Shown here: piece after piece, positions 1-8,897 of the stretch
Numbering within the stretch: the stretch's first letter is position 1
Layout of the letters: the number at the start of each line of letters is the position of its first letter
Source of the DNA: Bacillota bacterium
Lineage (GTDB): Bacteria; Bacillota; Clostridia; Acetivibrionales; DUMC01
NCBI GenBank assembly: GCA_013314855.1
Contig: JABUEW010000009.1
Location: 1 to 56,293 of the forward strand
DNA: 56,293 nt
Direction: 5' to 3'
Position numbers and translations under genes: made by a program
The notes under the pieces: model-generated
Seen by the model: only the letters and a program-made list of their open reading frames with translations
Told to the model about the DNA's origin: nothing
The model's database searches: none

Positions 1-88
1 TCCCAGGCGACATAACGTTTTCGAGCAGTGTCCATCGTTTTTTATTTAGTTCATAAATTTTTTTCCGTACTTGTGATAATTGTTCCAT
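1..88 (-). CDS. N-terminus of an unidentified protein, cut by the window edge
   Basis: An open frame runs off the left edge. It starts at an ATG (88 down to 86) preceded by a good AGGAG site and encodes 29 visible residues beginning MEQLSQVRKKIYELNKKRW and ending in VMSPG. The charged helix followed by a Met-Ser-Pro-Gly turn resembles the start of small proteins that accompany transposases and later carry a GSL...CGK..C motif, but too little is visible to assign it. It is transcribed away from everything else in this window. Confidence 0.4.
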   Translation of the reverse strand, partial: MEQLSQVRKKIYELNKKRWTLLENVMSPG

Positions 89-393
89 AACATTTCTCCT
101 TTCTAGTACGTTTAATTATTATTATATTACGTAATATTTTACCATAAAAAAGAACGAAATGCAACTATTTTTTTAGTTTTTTTTCGTCCTTTCTATAACT
201 ATTGATTTTACTGTGTTTCAAGACTTATTTTCTTATAGCAACTTTTAAGATAAAATTAATATGGAATATAGTAGTAGAACTGTTATTCTATATTAAATAT
301 GCATGTATAAGTAAATGGTTACATTAGTTAACATAATTCATAAGCTGTAGATAAACACAAATAAAAAACAATTGTGAAGGAGGGTTTATTTTA
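89..393. other. AT-rich intergenic stretch, no gene seen
   Basis: About 300 bases of strongly AT-rich sequence lie between the divergent left-edge gene and the secreted-protein locus. No open frame with a ribosome site, no tRNA-like fold and no convincing terminator was seen. It must carry the promoters of both flanking units, but no -35/-10 pair stands out against the AT background. Confidence 0.4.
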
Positions 394-663
394 ATAAAAA
401 GAAGGTTCAAAATATTTATAATTACTCTAATGTTTTTATTAATATTCCCTGTTTTTAGAAACATAGCTTTTGGAAATAATATTAAAGTAAATAATCAAAA
501 TGTAACTGACAGTGATATTATTTCCTGTATAAGGTTGTTTATTGAATTAGACGACAATTTTTTTGGGATTGGAAAAGAGAATATAATTGTGTCGGGGAAA
601 AGACGCCTGATTTTGACTCTGATAATATATAATAGATTATTGCGTGGAACTCTACAGCAATGA
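394..663 (+). pseudogene. Small secreted protein whose start codon reads ATA
   Basis: A strong GGAGGG site (about 380-384) is followed nine bases later by ATA AAA AGA AGG, which continues into a textbook signal peptide (KRRF, then a hydrophobic stretch, then IAFGNN). The first in-frame ATG is at 430, inside the signal peptide, which would remove its positive end. The original start was therefore probably an ATG at 394 that mutated to ATA, or ATA is used inefficiently. The mature part is about 65 residues with no recognised domain. It is the first gene of a three-gene unit with the lipoprotein and protease genes that follow, all of which look damaged. Confidence 0.45.
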
Positions 664-709
664 TGGCATAGTTTTAGATATAAAAAAATTTTAAAAGGAT
701 GTGGGATAG

Positions 710-1349
710 GTGAAAAAGAATAGTTTGTATTATTTATCAATTATTTTAATAATATGTTTTGCTTTCTTTAATGGTTGCTTGTACTAAAACGAAAAAGGAA
801 ATAAATGCCTCAATAGAATACTATAATTTTGAGGAATCTGTAGAAATGTCCGATTTGATAGCTGAAGTTGAAATATTAAAGAAGATTGATGAAATCGATG
901 AACCATACTGTAAAACCCTTTTTAGTGCCAGTGTTATTAAAATCTTCAAAGGTGAAATTGATGATAATAAAAATAAAGAAATAATCATAATGCAGGAGGG
1001 TAATAGTGAATGGATATACAATAATATGAGACTGTTTGAAGCAGGCGAAAAGTATATTCTTATCTTGAAAAAAGCTAAAGGGTACGAAAACACATATTGG
1101 ATAATAGCTGGAGATGCGAATATATACACAATTGAAACTTTAGATAATAAAGAATATGCAATAAAAAATTCTATTAAAGATGAGAAATTAAAGAAGATAC
1201 AAATTGAAGAAATGGAAAGTATAGTAAAGAGAAAGTGGGAAAAAAAATTGAGTAAACAGGAAAGGATTAAAAATATACAAGTAATGGAAAAAGAATCATT
1301 TGAAAATGAACTTATTGCTACAATTAAGGAAAAGAGTGATGAAAAATGA
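710..1349 (+). pseudogene. Putative lipoprotein, frameshifted within its signal peptide
   Basis: A GTG at 710 behind an AGGAT site starts VKKNSLYYLSIILIICFAFF, a normal lipoprotein signal, but that frame stops near 787. The body (about 190 residues) continues in the next frame from about 759 with SLMVACTKTKKEIN, where the cysteine is the expected lipidation site. One extra base around 758-770 explains both halves. The body is rich in Lys and Glu, ends in a charged helix and has no family I recognise. It overlaps the following protease gene by four bases (ATGA), so the two were translated together; a chaperone or immunity role for the protease is possible but not shown. Confidence 0.5.
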
Positions 1350-2468
1350 AAAGAAAGTTGATTAAAAAAGTAATATTGATATTGCTGAGTGGCTTAATTG
1401 TGTTAGTTAGTTTTTCAGAAACATTTGCACATCCCAGTAGTCAGAGTGGAATTATATCATGGGGAGAAGACATCGGTTGGAGTATTGATGAAAACAATCA
1501 TACAAATGGCACTACTATAACATATGATTTTCGTTCCGGAGTTGAAAGCCAATATCAAACAATTACAATTAATGGTGCGGCGAAATGGAGCATAATAAAT
1601 ATCGTGAGAACATCATCTCCTGTTGGAGAGGTATATACGTATTCAGATGAAAATAGTTATACAGTCGCTGCTTTCTGTGAATACTCTTCAGATTCCAACG
1701 GTCATCTAACAAATTGGAAAATAAAAATAAATACTGCCAAGAATCCTACTGAAGTTACAATGGCTCATGAATTTGGCCATGCTGCTGGTTTAAATGATTT
1801 AATACGATGAAGAAAATAATAAGGATAAGCTTATGTATGGTATAGAAGACAGGACAGCTTCTAGTCCCACCTCATCGGATAATAAAGGTGTGATGGTTAT
1901 TACAGGGCAGCATATGGACCACAATTTTTCTTCTTGGACATTCTATGATAGTAATACTCACAGGAAATCATGCAGTGTTTGCGATGGCTACGTTTCTAGT
2001 AATCATGATTATGAATGGATAATAGTATATGATACAAGTGGTAATGATATAGGACATGTAAAGGATTGTGTACAATGTCATGACAGGAAAGATTCCGGAT
2101 TTCATGTTTGGTCAGACTGGTATAATGCAGGTGCTATAGGTGAACAACGTCATTGTACGGTTTGTCAGCTTTCAACTGAAACTCGGCCACATGATTTTGA
2201 TGTATATTGGTTATATGGGCAACCACCTACTTGCTTATATGAGGGGATTAAAGTATACGACTGTAAAAACTGCTTATACGAATATCAGGAAATTGTTCCT
2301 GCACTGGGACATGATTGGCAGTGGATAACATACAATAGCTACAAAAACTCATCTACCTGCCCATATCGGCGATATTGGGAAGATGAAAGATGTACAAGAT
2401 GTGGAATATGGCACTGGGTAGATAGATATTATAAGGTTTCAGAGAACCATTCTTGCGCTTGGTTTTAA
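1346..2468 (+). pseudogene. Secreted matrixin-like zinc metalloprotease with Cys-rich C-terminus, frameshifted
   Basis: The first frame gives a signal peptide (cut near ETFA-HP) and a protease domain ending in HEFGHAAGLNDL, the HExxHxxGxxD zinc site of matrixin-type metalloproteases. It hits a stop at 1808-1810, just after that motif. Dropping one base at about 1802 continues cleanly as YDEENNKDKLMYG, which supplies the Met-turn expected after the zinc site, and then runs to 2468. The C-terminal half has several Cys-x-x-Cys pairs and HDW/HDF motifs, as in secreted repeat modules that bind metal or carbohydrate. An IS3-type transposase scrap overlaps the extreme 3' end, so the native C-terminus may also be lost. 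Confidence 0.65.
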
Positions 2469-2586
2469 TCCAGGCATATATAGTATTTTCGGATATTTGG
2501 TGGCGTCTAGCTACCAGGGATACGTTACCAACCTCCTGGCACTCAGCCAAAATTTGCTCTTTAAATTCTTCGATGTACTGCCTCAT
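2434..2586 (-). pseudogene. IS3-family transposase OrfA N-terminal fragment
   Basis: On the minus strand a GGGGGTGAGG site precedes ATG 2586 and a peptide starting MRQYIEEFKEQILAECQEVG, then SLVARRHQISENTIYAWIK. This is the helix-turn-helix DNA-binding start of IS3/IS911-type OrfA. After about 50 residues the frame runs antisense through the protease gene and is no longer transposase-like, so only the first half of OrfA survives. Neither the orfB part nor an end repeat was found nearby. The fragment lies between the protease tail and the broken CAAX protease and probably marks a recombination scar. Confidence 0.7.
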
Positions 2587-2655
2587 TAACCTCACCCCCT
2601 AAAGTTATTATAGTTCTTACACGGAAATTTTCCAAATCCTTTAGGAGCCAACTAG

Positions 2656-3031
2656 GCTACATCTCAATTTTCAGGACAAGAGTTATCTGCATTAATTCCT
2701 GCTTTGATTTATGCTTTTTTACAAACTGGCTTTTCGGAAGAGTTGTTTTTCAGAGTTTTTTTAACCAAAAGGCTGATACACAAGTTTGGCTTTCAGGTGG
2801 GAAATATAGTACAAGGTTTACTGTTTGGACTTATGCATGGTATAATGTTTATATCAAAAGCGGGAGTATCTGGTGAGTTTATTATTATTTATTTTACTGA
2901 CTGGTATGGTGGGTTGGTTAATGGGTTGGATAAATGAAAAACAATCAAACAGGTCTATTATTTCAAGTTGGTTACTTCATGGTTGTGCTAACACTTTAGC
3001 ATCCGTTATAGCGATGTTTAATATTCTTTAG
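2656..3031 (+). pseudogene. CPBP/CAAX-type intramembrane protease, truncated and frameshifted
   Basis: The surviving segment contains the diagnostic SEELFFR (EExxxR) and FGLMHG motifs of CPBP glutamic proteases. The frame is then lost around 2885-2900. In the neighbouring frame it resumes as MVGWLMGWINEKQSNRS and SSWLLHGCANTL, the last conserved motif, ending at 3031. The N-terminal membrane helices are missing and an in-frame stop sits just upstream at 2653. The family processes or protects against peptides at the membrane; this copy cannot make a full protein. The left break coincides with the transposase scrap. Confidence 0.7.
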
Positions 3032-3140
3032 ATATACCTTATAAAGAGTATATCTTTCAGTTGTTAAACCGTATTTTACAATGTGTCGTAAAAGTAGAAT
3101 AATGCAAAGTAAGGATAATTTGCATTAGCTTCGATAAAGC

Positions 3141-3171
3141 TTGACTAGCACCTTGGGGGATAGCTTATTAT
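3141..3171 (+). promoter_or_regulatory. MerR-type promoter with 19-bp spacer and internal dyad
   Basis: TTGACT (3141-3146) and TATTAT (3166-3171) are separated by 19 bases instead of the usual 17. An imperfect inverted repeat, CTAGCACC and GGGGATAG (six of eight positions matching), is centred in the spacer at about 3145-3163. A long spacer with the dyad inside it is the established layout of promoters activated by MerR-family regulators through DNA untwisting. It lies 20 bases before the merR-type gene, so autoregulation is likely. Confidence 0.65.
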
Positions 3172-3191
3172 GAAGGTGGAGGTGTTTAGAA

Positions 3192-4073
3192 ATGTTAATT
3201 AAAGAAGTGTGCAAAATAACAGGACTTACCAGAAAAGCGATAGAATATTATGAAGAAAAGGGGTTAATTGCTCCTAGAATTGAAGACAACGGATATCGTA
3301 ATTTTAGCAAAGAAGATGTTAAAAGGCTTAAAGAGATATCTCTATTGAGAAAACTAGGTTTAAACATAGCAGAGATACGTAGTGTTTTGGATGGAGAAAA
3401 TAAAAGGGCAAATCTAGCTAAAATCAAATACCAAAAAGATTTAGAATTACAAAAGGACAAGAGAAAACAAGAGTTATTGAATCAGTTGATTGAAGGGAAA
3501 AATCTTGATGAAATTATCCATCAAATTGAGCATCTTGATAAGCAGCAAACAATCATGGAAAAATTATTAAACGCTTTTCCTGGGTATTATGGGCGGTTCC
3601 TTGCTCTTCATTTTGGCAGATTCATGAATAGCAGAATTTTGACTAAAGAGCAAGAGATTGCATATAATACCGTTGTTGAATTCTTGGATAGTGTTGAAAA
3701 TTTCAGAATTCCCCCTGAATTGGAGAAGTTTTTTGAAGACGCGACTTCTTATATAGATACTGAATTAATGGAGAGTATAACTACAAATATGATTAAAGCT
3801 GTGGAGGATATAGATGACTATATAGAACAAAACAAGGACATTTTAGAGCAATATATTGTCTATAAAAATTCAGAAGAATATAAGCAATCACCCCTTTATA
3901 AGATACAAAGTCTTTTATTGGAATTTCAAAGAACCAATAGGTATTATGACGTATTTATTTCAAACATGAGGAAGTTAAGTCCTTCATATGATGAATACTA
4001 TAAAAAACTTGAAAGGGCTAATGAAAAATTTGTAGAGCAGTATCCTGAAGTATCTACATGGTATAGCAAATAA
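3192..4073 (+). CDS. MerR-family transcriptional regulator with large effector domain
   Basis: This 293-residue protein has a MerR winged helix-turn-helix at residues 1-70 (EVCKITGLTRKAIEYYEEKG, then GYRNFSKEDVKRLKEI), a Lys-rich dimerisation coiled coil at about 75-125, and a helical C-terminal domain of about 165 residues. The C-terminal domain lacks the Cys cluster of metal-sensing MerRs and the GyrI/BmrR fold signature, so the inducer is probably an organic compound. GGTGGAGG lies before ATG 3192. The promoter just upstream has the MerR-type 19-bp spacer. The broken CAAX protease ahead is on the same strand, but no intact target gene is adjacent. Confidence 0.85.
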   Translation: MLIKEVCKITGLTRKAIEYYEEKGLIAPRIEDNGYRNFSKEDVKRLKEISLLRKLGLNIAEIRSVLDGENKRANLAKIKYQKDLELQKDKRKQELLNQLIEGKNLDEIIHQIEHLDKQQTIMEKLLNAFPGYYGRFLALHFGRFMNSRILTKEQEIAYNTVVEFLDSVENFRIPPELEKFFEDATSYIDTELMESITTNMIKAVEDIDDYIEQNKDILEQYIVYKNSEEYKQSPLYKIQSLLLEFQRTNRYYDVFISNMRKLSPSYDEYYKKLERANEKFVEQYPEVSTWYSK

Positions 4074-4202
4074 AGCTATTGAGCATTATCCTTGGTAAAT
4101 TAATTATAAAGTTACCTGCATTTCGCAAACAAAAAGACGTAAAATGTAATGAAATAACATAAATGGATGCAATCTACCTGGACAGCCCAAAAGAAATATA
4201 TG

Positions 4203-4219
4203 ATAATTCTCAGAATTAT
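4203..4219. repeat. 17-bp perfect palindrome in an intergenic region
   Basis: ATAATTCT-C-AGAATTAT is a perfect inverted repeat with a single central base. It sits between the MerR gene and a degenerate transposase. It could be a repressor operator left from a lost gene or part of a transposon end. It loosely recalls Fur-family boxes but does not match them. Confidence 0.35.
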
Positions 4220-4297
4220 GTCCAATTAAAAAGGAGGCGTGGCTATGAGAATAATAAAAATTAGTCAATTTGTTGGTTGTAAAGGTAGGTGTATATT

Positions 4298-5023
4298 ATG
4301 GAGGGGTTAGGTGCAGTATATGAATCCATCATGACACTACTTCCTGTAGAAGCACAAAAGGAACTATTGTCAAAGCTAAAATTATCTGAAGAAATAGAAG
4401 CATCCCCCGCAGGTGCAATACTAATAGGGATGTATTATTCAACATGATTATGGATGCAGGGAAAAAAGCAGGTATACCGCTTAGCAAGTTTATAATTGAC
4501 ACAACGTTATTGGAACTTGATGGCACATTCAAGGATGCAGCTAAAGTTACAACTGGGAGGGGAAGCAACTCCTTATCACAGTTGATAGTAAGCCTTGTTA
4601 TTGCATCGGGTTCAAGGCTGCCGGTTGGATTTGGCGTATTAGCGGGAAATACAAATGATTCAACTACTCTGCCCGAGGTTTATAAAACAGTGAAAGGAAT
4701 TGCTGATGACGGAGCCGTAGAATTTATTATGGACAGGATTTATTCAACAACGAGCAATATTCTGTTTTTAAAAGAACACCAGGATGAACGAATGGTATAT
4801 TGGATATCCCCAAGGAAAAAGAAAAGTTGAAAACATAATCTTGCCTTTAGGAGTGAAGACTTACGCTATCGCTCGGGACACAGAGTTGAATCAATTGTTC
4901 AGGAAGATATTTTCATTACCTGAACCATTGAAATTGATAAAAGTCTTAAGCGAAGCAGAAATGGCCCAAGTAGACGATTATGTACGAAAATGGTACGAAG
5001 CATGGTTGAAAACAAAATCCTAA
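4298..5023 (+). pseudogene. Degenerate IS1634/IS4-like transposase
   Basis: Three overlapping frames form one broken gene. A 49-codon frame (4298-4447, starting MEGLGAVYESIMTLLPVEAQ) may be an unrelated remnant or the original N-terminus. The 4444-4830 frame contains the transposase core: FIIDTTLLELDG with an early catalytic-type Asp, LPVGFGVLAGNTNDSTTLPE (the hallmark of IS1634-like DDE transposases) and a second Asp in FIMDRIYS. It is followed in the +1 frame (about 4820-5023) by a C-terminal part ending in VRKWYEAWLKTKS. The usual protein is over 500 residues, so large internal parts are deleted. No terminal repeats were recognised. Confidence 0.6.
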
Positions 5024-5257
5024 AACCCGGTAAAATTCAATGATCCTGAAAGAAGGTGAAAACGAAGGTTAAATAATTTTTCATAAAAGCCATAGGATTA
5101 ATATAGGCCTGATAAACTCATTTTATACCAGGCATAAGGTTGTGTTACGCAAAAATACAGAGCCCAATTGAATTCCTAAGATATATTTGGTATGATTTAT
5201 TTGTAAAATGATAGCAGACATAGTACCAGAGGTTTTTCAAAAAACGAAAATTGCCTC
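5024..5257. other. Non-coding stretch between transposase and primase remnants
   Basis: This stretch shows stops in every frame and no signal I recognise. It probably contains decayed mobile-element sequence. Confidence 0.3.
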
Positions 5258-5770
5258 ATGATAGATAACGAGGACGAGTACGGTTTTATGCGTACCGTAT
5301 TCCAACGCTATCAGCGTAAAAGCTTCGGCATATTTTTTGTGGTGAACAGTGGTGGACAGCGTAAAGAAAGCATATCTTCAATGACGGGCCAATTTGGCGA
5401 CGCAGACTGGCCGAGGGGAATACAAATATTTTTATAACTCACCTAATTGTGAATATCATAGTGAAAAAGGGTTAGATATTATTGATCTTGTTTACAGGCT
5501 TAAATCTCTTACTTTTTATGGTGCTGTAAGATATTTATGTGGGCTGTATAATATTTGCATAAAAGATACGGATATGAAATGGGTGCATGAACAAGAAGCA
5601 AAATATATTAGTAACATGGAGCTATTGTCTTACCGAACATTTGCGGAGCGATACAAAAACCTGAATAGAGTTATCAGATCGGGGACAAAGATTCTGCTGG
5701 AAATTAACCAAATTGGACTTGAAAATATTACCTATGAATACTTTAGTTTTGAAGGGCAGAGCGTTTTCTT
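5258..5770 (+). pseudogene. Fragments of a mobile-element primase/replication protein
   Basis: A first frame (5258-5437) carries RKSFGIFFVVNSGGQRKESI, resembling the VNxGG segment at the start of plasmid and phage primase-helicases. From about 5405, in another frame, NCEYHSEKGLDIIDLVYRLK and then LTFYGAVRYLCGL resemble the CHC2-type zinc-finger region (helix after the last zinc ligand, DxIDLVxRL, FxxAVxxL). The primase-like part ends near 5770, where the frame begins to run antisense through an AraC fragment. No helicase domain remains. I infer a deleted replication gene of an integrated element. Confidence 0.45.
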
Positions 5771-5775
5771 TTTCT

Positions 5776-6167
5776 CTAACCGTTATTTGGCTCATCTGTA
5801 TAATTTTTATCTAAGAAATCTATTATTTTTTCCTTCATACGTATACAGCTGCCGTTTCGCTTATACATCATTGAATTGCATATACGCATGTAAACATCAT
5901 ATACAAATGTTCGCATTTCATTGAAAGTCAAGAGCCTCATAAACTGATGCTCGTTTACAAGTGTGGATATATCCATGTCGGTTTTAGAGATGATCGAAAG
6001 GGTAATGGATAATAAATTATAAAAGAAACACTGCATGGCCATATACTGAGTCTTTTGTTTTTAAAATTATCATCGATAAGGGTATCCAGTATCTCCTGTA
6101 CTCTGTCAAAATTTCCCATACTGAGACTGTTTGTGAGATCACTCTCTTTATGGATATTTAATGTCAT
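5776..6167 (-). pseudogene. Central fragment of a YesN-like AraC regulator, frameshifted
   Basis: On the minus strand one frame (from 6167) gives SLSMGNFDRVQEILDTLIDD followed by NFKNKRLS. The next frame (6042 to 5776) continues with CFFYNLLSITLSIISKTDMD and ends in RMKEKIIDFLDKNYTDEP, the helix that normally leads into the AraC DNA-binding domain. This matches the region between the sensor and HTH parts of Cache-AraC proteins such as the intact one at 47943-50393. The DNA-binding domain and sensor are both missing, and the 3' end abuts the primase fragment, so this is a recombination scar. Confidence 0.55.
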
Positions 6168-6247
6168 ATATTAAATTTTAGATAATATACTAATTATAAG
6201 GAAAAGTTATAAATTTTCGTTAGGAAAACGTATAATAACGTATAATT

Positions 6248-7102
6248 ATGAAAAAAATTCACCTGATTATAATAAAAAAACCAATTTTCCAATTTATTAT
6301 ATTGCCCTTTCTTTTCTTTACCCTTATTTGTATAAGCATATTTTATATCCAGGGCATTGAAACTGCTATTAAAGTTTCATCTTCTTCCAATAACGATGAC
6401 TTTAGTTTATCTACACCTTCGAGTAAGGGAGGAAAACTTGCAATTATCATAGATGATTTTGGCTCAAACAGGGATGGGGTAAAGGAAATGATGTCCATCG
6501 GCAAGCATTTGACCTTTGCTGTTATGCCTTTTCTCGCTTATTCGAAATCAGATGCCCAGGAGGCACATGAAAAGGGTTATGAGGTTATTGTCCACCTGCC
6601 CATGGAGTCTAATTATGGTAAAGTGAGCTGGCTGGGCCCAATGCCTATATTAGTGGGGATGAGTAGTGATAATGTGAAACGGATTGTAAGGGATTCATTT
6701 GAAAGTGTGCCTTATGCTGTTGGAGCAAACATTCACATGGGATCTAAAGCAAGCAGTAATGAAAGTATAATGTCCAGTGTTTTGGATGTTATTAAAGAAA
6801 AAGGGTTATACTTTGTAGATAGTCGTACTGCAGACCGCCCTATCGGTAAAAAAATAGCGGATGCAAAAGGAGTACCATGTTATGATAGAGACATATTCCT
6901 AGACGGGCAAAAGCCCAAGAGTTTTGTTAAAAAGCGACTGGAAGAAGCAGGTAAGATTACACTAAAAAAGGGTAAAGCGATAGCGATAGGTCATGTAGGA
7001 ATCGAAGGAGGTAAAGTGACAGCAGAGGCTATTTCTGAAATGCTGCCTGAATTTGATAGAAAAAATATACAGTTGGTTTTTGTATCTGAATTAGGGGAAT
7101 AA
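6248..7102 (+). CDS. Divergent polysaccharide deacetylase (YibQ/DUF610 family)
   Basis: This 284-residue protein has an N-terminal membrane anchor (about residues 12-33), a short Ser-rich linker and a divergent NodB-like fold. The fold includes LAIIIDDFGSNRDGV (paired Asp), VIVHLPMESNYG, the HMGSKASSNE segment, FVDSRTADRP and a final AIGHVGIEGG. These are the conserved blocks of the YibQ family, thought to act on extracytoplasmic polysaccharide or peptidoglycan; the substrate is not established. No proper ribosome site precedes ATG 6248. Instead two copies of ACGTATAAT lie directly upstream, so a very short leader is possible. The peptidoglycan amidase gene follows 59 bases later on the same strand. 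Confidence 0.85.
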   Translation: MKKIHLIIIKKPIFQFIILPFLFFTLICISIFYIQGIETAIKVSSSSNNDDFSLSTPSSKGGKLAIIIDDFGSNRDGVKEMMSIGKHLTFAVMPFLAYSKSDAQEAHEKGYEVIVHLPMESNYGKVSWLGPMPILVGMSSDNVKRIVRDSFESVPYAVGANIHMGSKASSNESIMSSVLDVIKEKGLYFVDSRTADRPIGKKIADAKGVPCYDRDIFLDGQKPKSFVKKRLEEAGKITLKKGKAIAIGHVGIEGGKVTAEAISEMLPEFDRKNIQLVFVSELGE

Positions 7103-7161
7103 TCTTTTGAAGCTAAACAGTGAATAAAAATAATATGGAAAACCTGATAAGGTAGTGCTTT

Positions 7162-7968
7162 ATGAGAAAGGTAAAAATAGTAGTGCTTAATAAAAAAATT
7201 GTATGTTTAACTGCTTTAATAACGTTTGTTATACTTTTTATGTCGGTGTTGTTATTTATTTATTTAGCAAATCTGCCGTCAAATATTTTTGTTGACCCCA
7301 AAAGTGGAATAATTGTCATTGACCCCGGACACGGAGGTATTGATGGAGGAGCAAATAAAGACGGGATATTGGAAAAAGAGATTAATCTTTCTATATCAAA
7401 AAAGCTTAGAATTTTATTGGAACAAAAAGGTTATAAAGTAATTATGACAAGAGAAGAAGATGTTTCATTGGACAGCCTGGATAATTCAAGCAGAAGCAGA
7501 CATCAAAGGGATTTGAATGCAAGGGTAAACATTATAAACAGTAGTAATGCACAATTATTTTTAAGTATCCATGTAAATTGTAATTTAAAAAAGCCTACAA
7601 CTGACGGGTCTATTGTGTTTTACAGCGACAAGTTCTGGCAAAATAAAGTGTTGGCTTACTGTATTCAAAGGTCGCTAAACGGAATGATAGTAAACGGTAA
7701 AAAGCGGACAATACACGACCCACAACAAGCCAACTTTTTTATATTAAGTTACTCTAACGTACCGGGTGTTATAGTTGAAACTGCCTTCATTTCCAATACA
7801 GAAGAGAGAAAACTATTGACAAAGGAGGAATTCAGAGAGGAAATTGCAAAAGCAATATCTAATGGGGTGGAACGCTACTTAAATGAACCAGGCTTTGTTT
7901 TTGCTCCAAATGAATTAAATAAACAAAATGATTTTTCATCTAAGTTTTATTCTCCTATCTTGCCCTGA
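7162..7968 (+). CDS. N-acetylmuramoyl-L-alanine amidase (Amidase_3, CwlD-like)
   Basis: This zinc amidase cuts the bond between MurNAc and the stem peptide. The 268 residues comprise a membrane anchor (about 13-34) and an Amidase_3 domain with all zinc ligands and the catalytic Glu: [12 protein letters not shown] (His), LEKEINLS (Glu), SIHVNC (His) and [11 protein letters not shown] (Glu). It is close in size and layout to CwlD, which makes muramic-lactam in spore cortex, but a vegetative role is equally possible. The last 14 bases overlap, in antisense, the methionyl-tRNA-synthetase scrap. The upstream deacetylase suggests a shared cell-wall role. Confidence 0.88.
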   Translation: MRKVKIVVLNKKIVCLTALITFVILFMSVLLFIYLANLPSNIFVDPKSGIIVIDPGHGGIDGGANKDGILEKEINLSISKKLRILLEQKGYKVIMTREEDVSLDSLDNSSRSRHQRDLNARVNIINSSNAQLFLSIHVNCNLKKPTTDGSIVFYSDKFWQNKVLAYCIQRSLNGMIVNGKKRTIHDPQQANFFILSYSNVPGVIVETAFISNTEERKLLTKEEFREEIAKAISNGVERYLNEPGFVFAPNELNKQNDFSSKFYSPILP

Positions 7969-8121
7969 TTGTAACAGGGGTGCCATGGCAATCATTGCCA
8001 GAGACAAAAAAGACATTGTCACCTTTGGCTCTGAAGTATCTTGCCAGCACATCTTCCGGCAATAATGCGGCAATATGGCCAATATGCAATGTAAAGTTTC
8101 TGAAAACATTTTTGTAAGCAA
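7955..8121 (-). pseudogene. Methionyl-tRNA synthetase fragment carrying the HIGH motif
   Basis: Read on the minus strand, this short stretch encodes [20 protein letters not shown] followed by [20 protein letters not shown] and a stop at 7957-7955. It contains the class I synthetase HIGH motif and the GxDxHGTP block that is diagnostic of MetRS. Only about 50 of over 500 residues survive. There is no KMSKS half and no start, so it is non-functional. It sits between the amidase and the FetB gene, overlapping the amidase 3' end. Confidence 0.7.
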
Positions 8122-8126
8122 ACAAA

Positions 8127-8897
8127 CTATTTAATATATATTAGCTGCTTCCTGCTGTTAAAAAAGCCCCTATAAGACAAGTAACAGGCAATAAATGAAG
8201 ATATGGAAGTTGTTGAAAGCAGCATAAACGTAACCATTATCTGATACTTTATTGCTTCCAACGGCGATGTCCCAGCAAGGATTAACCCCGTCATCATACC
8301 AGGGAGTGATACAATACCTAATGTTTTCGCAGAGTCAATCGTCGGCAACATACCCGTTTTTATCGAGTCCCGGATAATTTCGATTGAAGAAGGCAGTATA
8401 TCTGCTCCCAACGATAGTTTTGTTTCCACTTCATCCCGTTTGTTTTTAAAATCAGACGCTATCTGCTTATAACATAGTCCCAACGCAACCATCGAATTGC
8501 TGATAATCATACCGCTGACAGGTATAATTTGGTATGGCTCATATTGTATTGTTTTCGAAAAAATAAGGATTGCTAAAGTTACTAAAGTTCCTGCTGCTAT
8601 AGACAAGAAAGATATGGTAAGCCCATTTTTAATAGCCTTTCCTCTTTTTGCGGCGTTATATGCAGCGTTAAAGGTCATAAAAAGAAGCAACAATGTTGTA
8701 AAAATAGGATTTTTTAAGCCGAAAATATATTCCAGAACGTATCCGACGGCAACAAGCTGAATTACAGCCCTAATTACACTAATAATGGTTTCCTTTTCAA
8801 GTTTGAGTTTTTGCGAATAGGAAAAGAAAAGTGTTACCAATACGAGAGAAGAAGCGATAAGTAACGATGTTATATTGATTGTATTTGAGCTATTCAT
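8127..8897 (-). CDS. fetB: FetB-like ABC permease (UPF0014, iron export family)
   Basis: This 256-residue protein has about seven membrane helices. It shows the conserved FetB cytoplasmic segment [20 protein letters not shown] with [20 protein letters not shown] and [15 protein letters not shown]. In E. coli FetAB the permease pairs with the FetA ATPase and is linked to iron export and oxidative-stress resistance. Here its start overlaps the end of the ATPase gene by four bases, so both are translated as a pair. The operon is headed by a MarR-type regulator, which suggests control by a small effector or redox signal (inference). Confidence 0.87.
   Translation of the reverse strand: MNSSNTINITSLLIASSLVLVTLFFSYSQKLKLEKETIISVIRAVIQLVAVGYVLEYIFGLKNPIFTTLLLLFMTFNAAYNAAKRGKAIKNGLTISFLSIAAGTLVTLAILIFSKTIQYEPYQIIPVSGMIISNSMVALGLCYKQIASDFKNKRDEVETKLSLGADILPSSIEIIRDSIKTGMLPTIDSAKTLGIVSLPGMMTGLILAGTSPLEAIKYQIMVTFMLLSTTSISSFIACYLSYRGFFNSRKQLIYIK

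Noticed and set aside
4162-4263. 33-codon frame starting MDAIYLDSPKEIYDNSQ
   Set aside because: No ribosome site before the ATG and no recognisable domain; it overlaps the palindrome and is probably chance.
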